Part shown: positions 1 through 5,066 of the stretch, piece by piece
Layout: every line of letters begins with the position of its first letter
How positions within the stretch are numbered: the stretch's first letter is position 1
Source of the DNA: Deltaproteobacteria bacterium
Lineage (GTDB): Bacteria > Myxococcota > Myxococcia > Myxococcales > 40CM-4-68-19
Direction of reading: 5' to 3'
Assembly (NCBI GenBank): GCA_005879505.1
Contig: VBKQ01000387.1
Location: forward strand, 1-5,535
Length of the DNA: 5,535 nt
Position numbers and translations under genes: made by a program
Notes under the pieces: model-generated
Database searches by the model: none
Told to the model about the DNA's origin: nothing
What the model saw: only the letters and a program-made list of their open reading frames with translations

Positions 1-66
1 TTCTTGAAAGGCCAGAACCCTGCCCCAGCGAAGGGCGGGCATCACCGTGATCGGAGGACGCGATGA
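1..66 (+). CDS. Possible C-terminal tail of an upstream gene (partial, 5' end outside window)
   Basis: The reading frame that starts at base 1 is open for 21 codons and ends at TGA 64-66. That stop overlaps the ATG of the next gene in an ATGA arrangement, which is typical of translationally coupled genes. The tail contains Lys-Gly-Gly-His-His and is rich in Pro, Arg and His. Roughly two thirds of its third codon positions are G or C, better than the competing frame, which stops at 48-50. No domain is visible in so short a piece, so no function can be given. From context it could be another metal-resistance component. The frame may also be open by chance, since only 66 bases can be judged. Confidence 0.3.
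   Translation, partial: FLKGQNPAPAKGGHHRDRRTR
53..58 (+). promoter_or_regulatory. Shine-Dalgarno site for the small secreted protein
   Basis: GGAGGA lies 4 nt before the ATG at 63. The spacing is slightly short, but it is the best purine-rich site in the region and favours the start at 63 over an out-of-frame ATG at 47, which would precede the site. No convincing promoter is visible in bases 1-62, so transcription probably enters from upstream. Confidence 0.6.
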
Positions 67-377
67 AGACGCTGGCGTTGATGATAGCCGTGATCCTGGG
101 ACTTGCAGCTTCCCCGGTGCTTGCGCATGGCGGCGGGCCGCACCGGAAGGGCACGGTCTCGGCCATCGCCCCGGATCAGATCACGGTGAAGGACACCGAC
201 AATCACGAATGGCAAGCGAAGATTACACCCGAAACGCGCTTCATCCGCTCGAAGGCCATCGGCAACCGGGAGGACCTCCATCAAGGCGACCGCGTCGTGG
301 TGCATACGCGCAAAAAGCGTGACGGGCTTGAAGCGATCGAAGTCCGCTACGGCGCCACGCGAAAGAGGAACCCGTAG
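63..377 (+). CDS. Small secreted protein, DUF5666-like fold suspected, copper-operon partner
   Basis: This 104-residue protein has a clear Sec signal peptide: Lys2, a hydrophobic core at about residues 4-18, and a likely cleavage site after Val-Leu-Ala at 19-21. The mature protein would begin His-Gly-Gly-Gly-Pro-His, placing His22 at its free N-terminus and His27 nearby. The remainder has the rhythm of a small beta-barrel of the DUF5666/OB-like type: a Gly-x-Val strand (30-33), an Ile-Thr-Val-Lys-Asp strand (40-44), a Thr-x-Phe strand (58-60) and a 'DLxxGDRVVV' segment (71-80). The family label rests on pattern, not on a search. Its TAG stop (375-377) directly precedes the ATPase GTG, so the two are almost certainly co-transcribed and probably translationally coupled. 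I infer a periplasmic role near copper export, perhaps metal binding. This has not been shown. Confidence 0.85.
   Translation: MKTLALMIAVILGLAASPVLAHGGGPHRKGTVSAIAPDQITVKDTDNHEWQAKITPETRFIRSKAIGNREDLHQGDRVVVHTRKKRDGLEAIEVRYGATRKRNP
364..369 (+). promoter_or_regulatory. Shine-Dalgarno site deciding the GTG start of the copper ATPase
   Basis: AGAGGA lies inside the last codons of the preceding gene, 8 nt before GTG 378. It supports the GTG as the true start. The next in-frame Met codon (residue 14) would cut into the YHS-like motif, removing Cys12. Confidence 0.6.
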
Positions 378-2777
378 GTGGGCGCCTCCCGCACCGGGAA
401 GGACCCGGTCTGTGGCATGACCGTGGATCTCGATCACCCCAAGGGCGGCAAGACCGTGTTCGAGGGCCGCGAGATCGGCTTCTGCAGCTCCAAGTGCAAG
501 GCCAGATTCGAGGCCGACCCGCAGCGCTACCTGGGGGAGCAACGCCCCCCGGAACCGTCCGCACCTGCCGGCACGAAGTGGGTTTGCCCGATGGACCCCG
601 AGGTCGAGGCGGACAGGCCCGGCCCGTGCCCCAGATGCGGAATGGCGCTGGAACCCGCAACGCCCGCGCAATCGACGCGCGTCGAGTGGACGTGCCCGAT
701 GCACCCCCAGATCGTGCGCGACCAGCCCGGAACGTGCCCGATCTGCGGCATGGCGCTGGAGCCGCGCACGGTCTCTCTGGAAGAAGAGAACCCCGAGCTC
801 CGCGACATGTCGCGCCGTTTCTGGGTGAGCGTCGTCCTGACCTTGCCGGTATTCCTGCTCGGAATGTCCGACTTGCTGCCGGGGCAGCCCGTGCAGCACG
901 CGATCTCGCCGCCGACCCTCGCGTGGATCGAGCTCGTGCTGGCCACTCCTGTCGTCCTCTGGGGCGGTTGGCCGTTCTTCCAGCGCGGATGGGCATCGGT
1001 CGTGAACCGCAGCCTGAACATGTTCACGCTGATCGCGCTCGGGACCGGCGTCGCGTTCGTGTTCAGCGTCGTAGCCACCGTCGCGCCCGGACTGCTGCCT
1101 GCCGGCATCCGAACCGCCCATGGCGGTGTGCCGGTCTACTTCGAGCCCGCCGCCGTCATCGTGACGCTCGTTTTGCTCGGGCAGGTACTCGAGCTGCGCG
1201 CCCGTGCCCGGACCCGCGGTGCCTTGAAAGCGCTTCTAGGCCTCGCACCCAAAACGGCGCGCCGGGTGGAAGCCGACGGGCAGGAGCGAGACGTTCCCCT
1301 CGCAAGCGTACAGCCGGGCGACATGCTGCGCGTCAGGCCCGGCGAGAAGGTTCCGGTGGACGGCGTCGTCATCGAGGGCAGGAGCACCGTCGATGAGTCG
1401 ATGCTGACGGGAGAGCCGTTGCCGGTCGAGAGAGAGCCCGGCAACAGGGTCATCGGCGGGACCGTGAATGGGACTGGCAGCTTCGTGATGCGCGCGGAGC
1501 GGGTGGGCGAGACGACTCTGCTCGCGCAGATCGTACGGATGGTGGGTGAGGCGCAACGCAGCCGTGCACCGATCCAGCGGCTCGCCGATCGGGTTGCGGC
1601 GTGGTTCGTACCGATCGTCATCGCAGTGGCCGTGGTCACGTTCGCGGCCTGGCTGTTCGTGGGCTCCGAGCCTCGCTTTGCGCACGCGCTCGTGAACGCC
1701 GTCTCGGTGCTGATCATCGCCTGCCCTTGCGCGCTCGGCCTGGCCACCCCGATGAGCATCATGGTCGCGACGGGGCGCGGCGCCAGTGCCGGCATCCTCG
1801 TCCGCCAAGCCGAAGCGCTCGAGCTCATGGAGAAGGTCGACACGCTCGTCCTGGACAAGACGGGCACGCTCACGGAAGGCAAGTCGCGCCTCGCTTCGGT
1901 GATCGCACTGCCCCCATTTACCGAAGCGGATGTCCTGCGGTTTGCCGCCAGCCTGGAGCGCGCCAGCGAGCACCCGTTGGCCCATGCGATCGTCGAAGGC
2001 GCGCGCTCGCGCGGCGTATCGCTGGTCCCGGTCTCGGCGTTCCAGTCCCTGACCGGGAAAGGCGTGACCGGTAGTGTCGAGGGCCGCGTGGTTTCGGTCG
2101 GCAGCGCGGAATTCACCGGTGCGGCAGCCGAGGCGAACCGGGCCCAGCCAGTGCGCGCCGAGGGGCAAACCGTGGTGTTCGTCGCCGTGGATGGAAAGGT
2201 CGCCGGGCTGCTCGGGGTGACGGATCCAATCAAGCCTTCCGCCCCCGATGCGCTGCGCGCGTTGCGCGCAGAAGGGCTGCGCATCGTCATGCTGACCGGC
2301 GACAGCCGCACCACAGCGCAAGCGGTGGCACGCAAGCTCGGGATCGACGAGTTCGAGGCGGAAGTCCTCCCCGCTGAGAAAGCCGAGGTCGTGAAGCGCC
2401 TCCGCGCCGGCGGCCACAAGGTGGCGATGGCCGGAGACGGAATCAACGACGCCCCTGCTCTCGCCACGGCGGACGTCGGGATCGCCATGGGCACCGGCAC
2501 CGACGTCGCGATGGAGAGCGCCGACATCACACTGGTCAAGGGCGACCTACGTGGCATCCTCCGCGCCCGGCGCCTCAGTCGAGCGACGTTGCGCAACATC
2601 AGGCAGAACCTGTTCTGGGCCTTCGCCTACAACGTGCTCGGCGTGCCCATCGCCGCAGGCGTGCTTTACCCTCCCTTCCGCCTGCTGCTCTCTCCCATGA
2701 TCGCGAGCGCGGCGATGAGCCTGAGCAGCGTCTCGGTGATCGCAAACGCCCTCCGGTTGCGGCACGCCGACACTTAG
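378..2777 (+). CDS. copA: Copper/silver-exporting P1B-1 type ATPase with N-terminal YHS and two CPM-type metal-binding motifs
   Basis: This 799-residue inner-membrane pump is expected to use ATP to move Cu(I), possibly Ag(I), from cytosol to periplasm. It starts with GTG. The N-terminus holds a YHS-like domain (about 8-52: DPVCGM with Cys12, then Cys36 and Cys40). Two heavy-metal-binding motifs follow, at 70-93 (Cys70, Cys84, Cys87) and 106-129 (Cys106, His109, Cys120, Cys123). The usual HMA motif GMxCxxC is absent. The ATPase core is intact: TGE 344-346 in the actuator domain, the CPC metal site 449-451 in membrane helix 6, the phosphorylated Asp493 in DKTGT, HP 532-533 in the nucleotide-binding domain, and GDGIND 686-691. 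Tyr751-Asn752 in helix 7 and Met780/Ser784 in helix 8 complete the P1B-1 Cu(I) signature. In the first CPM motif, Asp73 replaces the common His. The family is certain; silver versus copper preference is not. Confidence 0.96.
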   Translation: MGASRTGKDPVCGMTVDLDHPKGGKTVFEGREIGFCSSKCKARFEADPQRYLGEQRPPEPSAPAGTKWVCPMDPEVEADRPGPCPRCGMALEPATPAQSTRVEWTCPMHPQIVRDQPGTCPICGMALEPRTVSLEEENPELRDMSRRFWVSVVLTLPVFLLGMSDLLPGQPVQHAISPPTLAWIELVLATPVVLWGGWPFFQRGWASVVNRSLNMFTLIALGTGVAFVFSVVATVAPGLLPAGIRTAHGGVPVYFEPAAVIVTLVLLGQVLELRARARTRGALKALLGLAPKTARRVEADGQERDVPLASVQPGDMLRVRPGEKVPVDGVVIEGRSTVDESMLTGEPLPVEREPGNRVIGGTVNGTGSFVMRAERVGETTLLAQIVRMVGEAQRSRAPIQRLADRVAAWFVPIVIAVAVVTFAAWLFVGSEPRFAHALVNAVSVLIIACPCALGLATPMSIMVATGRGASAGILVRQAEALELMEKVDTLVLDKTGTLTEGKSRLASVIALPPFTEADVLRFAASLERASEHPLAHAIVEGARSRGVSLVPVSAFQSLTGKGVTGSVEGRVVSVGSAEFTGAAAEANRAQPVRAEGQTVVFVAVDGKVAGLLGVTDPIKPSAPDALRALRAEGLRIVMLTGDSRTTAQAVARKLGIDEFEAEVLPAEKAEVVKRLRAGGHKVAMAGDGINDAPALATADVGIAMGTGTDVAMESADITLVKGDLRGILRARRLSRATLRNIRQNLFWAFAYNVLGVPIAAGVLYPPFRLLLSPMIASAAMSLSSVSVIANALRLRHADT
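585..764 (+). repeat. Tandem duplication of a CPM...CPxCGMALEP heavy-metal-binding motif inside the ATPase
   Basis: Bases 585-656 and 693-764 encode two 24-residue units with the same frame: Cys-Pro-Met at the start, a Pro-Gly-x-Cys-Pro-x-Cys-Gly-Met core, and Ala-Leu-Glu-Pro at the end. They lie 108 nt (36 residues) apart. The second unit keeps the usual His after Cys-Pro-Met, whereas the first has Asp. This looks like an internal domain duplication with divergence. Both copies keep all three cysteines, so both probably still bind metal. Confidence 0.8.
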
Positions 2778-2812
2778 CGACGTGCGGCGGGTGCTCGCTG
2801 AGACGATCAGGT

Positions 2813-2818
2813 AGAAGG
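2813..2818 (+). promoter_or_regulatory. Shine-Dalgarno site for the SulP transporter
   Basis: AGAAGG lies 6 nt before ATG 2825. The 47-nt gap after the ATPase stop shows no convincing terminator hairpin or promoter, so read-through from the copper genes is the simplest explanation of how this gene is expressed. Confidence 0.5.
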
Positions 2819-2824
2819 CCACTC

Positions 2825-4642
2825 ATGGGAAGGACCCGGTACGCGCATTCGCAGCCGCCGCCGCTCCGCCGCCTGCCTGGCTCCGCGCTTCGCGCAGTCT
2901 TCGCCGAAGGCTATTCGGCGACGGACTTGCGCCGCGATGTTCTCGCGGGCCTGGTGGTCGGCATCGTGGCGCTCCCGCTTTCGATGGCGCTGGCCATCGC
3001 CGTCGGCGTGCCGCCGCAGCACGGGCTCTATACCGCGATCGTTGCCGGCATCGCAGTGCCCCTGCTGGGCGGCTCACGCTTCCAGGTCACCGGGCCAACC
3101 GCAGCCTTCATCGTCATTCTCGCGCCCATTCTTGTCCGGCAAGGGTTCGCCGGGCTTCTGGTCGCCGGCGGAATGGCCGGAGTCCTGCTCCTGGCGATGG
3201 GCTTGTTCCGACTGGGCCGGCTGATCCAATTCATCCCGCATCCAGTGACGACCGGGTTCACCGCCGGCATCGGCACCGTGATCGGCGTCCTGCAGATCAA
3301 GGATCTGCTCGGCCTCGCTCCGGCGGGGAGAGCCGACCATTTCCTCGAGAGGGTCTGGTCGTACGTGCAGGCGCGCCACACTGCGCGGAGCTCCGAGCTG
3401 TTGATCGGCCTGCTCACGCTCGCGGTGCTCGCGCTCTTGCCGCGCTGGACCAAGCGCGTGCCGGCGCCGCTGGTTGCGCTCCCGCTGGCGGCCTTTCTCG
3501 CCTGGGCACTGCACCTCGAGGTGGCGACCATCGGCTCGCGCTTCGTCACCGTCATCTCTGGCGTCGAGGTGCACGGTATCCCGCGCCTCCCGCCGCTGCC
3601 GGTACTGCCCTGGCACATGGGAGGGGACCTGCCGTTGACGCTCGCCACTTTTCGCGCGCTGTTTCCCCCGGCCATCGCCATCGCGCTTCTCGGAGCCATC
3701 GAGTCGCTCCTCTCGGCCGTCGTCGCGGACGCGATGGCCGGCACCAGACACGACCCTGACTCGGAGTTGCTTGCGCTGGGAGTAGGCAACATTCTCTGCC
3801 CATTCTTCGGCGGCATCCCTTGCACGGGCGCCATCGCGCGCACCGCGACGGGTATCCGCTACGGCAGTCGCTCGCCGATGGCGACCGTGATCCACGCTGT
3901 GGTCGTCCTGCTGGCGGTGCTGCTGCTCGCGCCGCTGATTTCGTTCCTCCCGATGGCGGCGCTGGCCGCGCTGCTGGTGATGGTGGCGTGGAACATGTCG
4001 GAGGCGCGGCACTTCGCCCATATCCTGCGCGTTGCGCCGAAGAGCGACGTGGCGGTGCTGCTCACCTGCTATGCGCTGACGGTGGTGTTCGACATGGTGG
4101 TGGCAGTCACCGCGGGGATGATCCTGGCCGCGTTCCTCTTCATGAGGCGCATGGCCGAGGTGGCCTCGGTCGAGCTGGTCGATGAGCAGCATCCGCACCT
4201 CAAGCTCAAGCTGCCGCGCGAGGTGGTGCTCTACGAGGTCAACGGTCCGCTCTTCTTCGGCGCGGCAGAGTCGGCAATGGACGCTCTCAAGGCCATCGGC
4301 CAGCCGCCCAAGGTGCTGATTCTCTATCTTGGCGCGGTGCCGGCCATTGACGTCACCGGGCTGGTCGCGCTGGAGAGCGCTTTGTCGCGACTACGGCAGC
4401 AGCGCATCTTCTGCATCATGGCCGGGCTCCGGGCGCAGCCCGCCTCGGTGCTGAAGAAGGCTGGCGTAGAGGAGGAAGTCGGCCGGCTCCATATCGTCCC
4501 GACTCTCGAAGACGCCGCCGCCGACGCAATCGCCTACCTCGAGGTTCCGCAGTCCCTGCTCAATCCGCATGCCATGGGATCCCTCGAGGGGACCAATCGC
4601 TCCCCGACGGATGGGCCGCTCCCTCCGCATCGTCGCGATTGA
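2825..4642 (+). CDS. SulP/SLC26 family anion transporter with C-terminal STAS domain, DauA-like
   Basis: This 605-residue inner-membrane protein is about the usual length for the family. The membrane domain spans roughly residues 35-440 and contains hallmark SulP sequences: 'LPLSMALAIAVGVPPQHGLY' (50-69), 'GGSRFQVTGPTAAFIVIL' (82-99), 'IPHPVTTGFTAGIG' (137-150), 'LGAIESLLSAVV' (289-300) and 'VMVAWNMSEA' (385-394). These match remembered E. coli DauA (YchM) closely. A STAS domain follows at about 465-575, with Asp509-Val-Thr-Gly512 at the usual regulatory loop. The last 30 residues are Pro/Ser/Arg-rich and probably disordered. DauA carries C4-dicarboxylates such as succinate; other SulP proteins carry sulfate or bicarbonate, so the substrate here is open. 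It sits 47 nt after the copper ATPase and probably shares its transcript. No frameshift or missing core motif is seen. Confidence 0.93.
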   Translation: MGRTRYAHSQPPPLRRLPGSALRAVFAEGYSATDLRRDVLAGLVVGIVALPLSMALAIAVGVPPQHGLYTAIVAGIAVPLLGGSRFQVTGPTAAFIVILAPILVRQGFAGLLVAGGMAGVLLLAMGLFRLGRLIQFIPHPVTTGFTAGIGTVIGVLQIKDLLGLAPAGRADHFLERVWSYVQARHTARSSELLIGLLTLAVLALLPRWTKRVPAPLVALPLAAFLAWALHLEVATIGSRFVTVISGVEVHGIPRLPPLPVLPWHMGGDLPLTLATFRALFPPAIAIALLGAIESLLSAVVADAMAGTRHDPDSELLALGVGNILCPFFGGIPCTGAIARTATGIRYGSRSPMATVIHAVVVLLAVLLLAPLISFLPMAALAALLVMVAWNMSEARHFAHILRVAPKSDVAVLLTCYALTVVFDMVVAVTAGMILAAFLFMRRMAEVASVELVDEQHPHLKLKLPREVVLYEVNGPLFFGAAESAMDALKAIGQPPKVLILYLGAVPAIDVTGLVALESALSRLRQQRIFCIMAGLRAQPASVLKKAGVEEEVGRLHIVPTLEDAAADAIAYLEVPQSLLNPHAMGSLEGTNRSPTDGPLPPHRRD

Positions 4643-4671
4643 CGAGCTATTGCGCGCCGGACCCTTAGACT
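4639..4671 (+). promoter_or_regulatory. Weak candidate promoter upstream of the zinc-ribbon gene
   Basis: TTGACG (4639-4644) overlaps the SulP stop codon and is a good -35 match. The only -10-like bases at plausible distance are TTAGAC (4665-4670) or TAGACT (4666-4671), giving a 20-21 nt spacer, longer than the standard 17. Long spacers occur at MerR-activated promoters, but no clear operator dyad sits between the elements. This is a tentative call. Confidence 0.2.
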
Positions 4672-4727
4672 CAACTTGCTCCGTCTCGCTTATCGCCTGC
4701 CCATCCCGGACTCGCGGAGGTGCCTCG

Positions 4728-4746
4728 GCGCGACTCGAAGTCGCGC
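4728..4746 (+). repeat. Perfect 8-bp inverted repeat (hairpin A) in the leader
   Basis: GCGCGACT (4728-4735) and AGTCGCGC (4739-4746) are exact reverse complements separated by CGA. As RNA this is a compact, stable hairpin; as DNA it is a 19-bp dyad that could be an operator. Its right arm is shared with the left arm of the larger hairpin B, so the two cannot form together. Confidence 0.6.
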
Positions 4747-4764
4747 GAAACCCGCGGCTTCGAG
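4734..4764 (+). repeat. 12-bp inverted repeat (hairpin B) competing with hairpin A
   Basis: Bases 4734-4745 pair with 4753-4764 over 12 positions: 11 Watson-Crick pairs and one G-U (4741 with 4757). The loop is 7 nt (4746-4752). The outer 7 bp, CTCGAAG with CTTCGAG, are perfect. The structure ends 14 nt before the purine-rich ribosome binding region of the zinc-ribbon gene. Hairpins A and B share bases 4734-4746, a layout seen in attenuators and riboswitch expression platforms, although no known ligand-binding motif is recognised. Confidence 0.6.
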
Positions 4765-4778
4765 CGGCGTTCTGCGCG

Positions 4779-4786
4779 AGGAGAAG
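4779..4786 (+). promoter_or_regulatory. Shine-Dalgarno site deciding the start of the zinc-ribbon gene
   Basis: AGGAGAAG lies 4 nt before ATG 4791 (7 nt counting from AGGAG). It is flanked by CGCG on both sides (4775-4778 and 4787-4790), which could form a 4-bp stem that presents the site in its loop. This strong site favours ATG 4791 over the upstream in-frame ATG at 4569, which lies inside the SulP gene. Confidence 0.65.
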
Positions 4787-4790
4787 CGCG

Positions 4791-5042
4791 ATGGACATGA
4801 TGAATCTGCGGGCGGCGGCGGAGCAGGTGGATCGCGAAATCGCCGCACTCCCGTTGCCATCGTCGGTGTTGCGCGGCGCGTGGTCGCAGCTCGTCTGCGA
4901 GCTGGCCCTCGGCCCTGCGAGGCCGACGCGCAAGTGCCCGCACTGCGGCAAGGTCGGAATGCGCGACGCGACGCTGTGCGGATACTGCTGGAAGAAGCTC
5001 GTGCCGGCGGACGATGCGTCCGAGCTAGCCGGCCAGCGCTGA
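4791..5042 (+). CDS. Small zinc-ribbon protein of unknown function (83 aa)
   Basis: The protein begins Met-Asp-Met-Met. Its first 40 residues look helical and mixed-charge, and the second half carries a four-cysteine zinc ribbon: Cys49-Pro-His-Cys52 and Cys63-Gly-Tyr-Cys66, with a 10-residue gap containing Gly-Met-Arg-Asp-Ala. Such CPxC/CxxC knuckles normally bind one zinc ion and act in nucleic-acid or protein contacts. There is no signal peptide or membrane segment, so it is probably cytosolic. Extending to an in-frame ATG at 4569 would add 74 Arg- and Ser-rich residues overlapping the SulP gene and reading through the hairpin leader, which I judge non-coding. It is followed after 24 nt by the exported protein and probably shares its transcript. 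I do not recognise the family with certainty. Confidence 0.7.
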   Translation: MDMMNLRAAAEQVDREIAALPLPSSVLRGAWSQLVCELALGPARPTRKCPHCGKVGMRDATLCGYCWKKLVPADDASELAGQR

Positions 5043-5048
5043 CCGGCT
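5027..5048 (+). repeat. Imperfect 22-bp palindrome over the zinc-ribbon stop codon
   Basis: AGCCGG-C-CAGC (5027-5037) faces GCTG-A-CCGGCT (5038-5048): ten of eleven positions are complementary, with one C/A mismatch (5033 with 5042). It spans the TGA (5040-5042) and ends 7 nt before the next ribosome binding region. It could be an intercistronic hairpin or a protein site. No U-run follows, so it is not a clear terminator, and in GC-rich DNA chance cannot be excluded. Confidence 0.35.
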
Positions 5049-5054
5049 TCGATT

Positions 5055-5061
5055 TGGAGGA
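5055..5061 (+). promoter_or_regulatory. Shine-Dalgarno site for the exported protein
   Basis: TGGAGGA contains a perfect GGAGG (5056-5060) 6 nt before ATG 5067, an optimal arrangement that supports this start and strong translation. Confidence 0.7.
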
Positions 5062-5066
5062 CTGCT

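Larger units (their letters stand above)
4643..4790 (+). other. 148-nt non-coding leader between the SulP gene and the zinc-ribbon gene
   Basis: This stretch separates the two genes and is several times longer than the other gaps in the window. The frame of the downstream gene stays open through it, but without a good start or protein-like character. It holds a weak promoter-like pair near its start, two overlapping hairpins in its second half (4728-4764), and the ribosome binding site at its end. No U-run follows either hairpin, so neither is a standard intrinsic terminator. Confidence 0.5.

Noticed and set aside
4..32. Promoter with TTGAAA at 4-9 upstream of the secreted protein
   Set aside because: At 17-nt spacing the -10 position reads AGCGAA, a poor match, and the ATGA overlap suggests transcription enters from upstream.
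47..322. Plus-strand open frame starting at 47 that overlaps the secreted protein
   Set aside because: It has no ribosome binding site before 47 and no signal peptide or fold pattern, whereas the frame from 63 has a signal peptide, a Shine-Dalgarno site and a perfect junction with the ATPase.
42..1121. Long open frame of 359 codons on the minus strand
   Set aside because: It is antisense to the secreted protein and ATPase, is dominated by Arg, Gly, Asp and His with no domain, and is what GC-rich third positions of a real + strand gene produce on the other strand.
1136..2599. Minus-strand open frame of 487 codons over the ATPase
   Set aside because: It has a Ser/Thr/Ala/Arg-rich sequence without membrane segments or motifs, and lies wholly inside a gene with every P-type ATPase motif intact.
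3074..4198. Minus-strand open frame of 374 codons over the SulP gene
   Set aside because: It is low-complexity, rich in Arg, His, Glu and Gln, and antisense to a confident transporter gene, so it is a composition shadow.
4728..4764. Intrinsic transcription terminator for the SulP operon
   Set aside because: The stems are strong, but the bases that follow (GAAACCC after the first, CGGCGTTCTG after the second) contain no U-run.
4569..4790. Extended start for the zinc-ribbon gene at ATG 4569
   Set aside because: The extra 74 residues are basic and unstructured, overlap the SulP C-terminus and run through the hairpin leader. ATG 4791 has a strong ribosome binding site.
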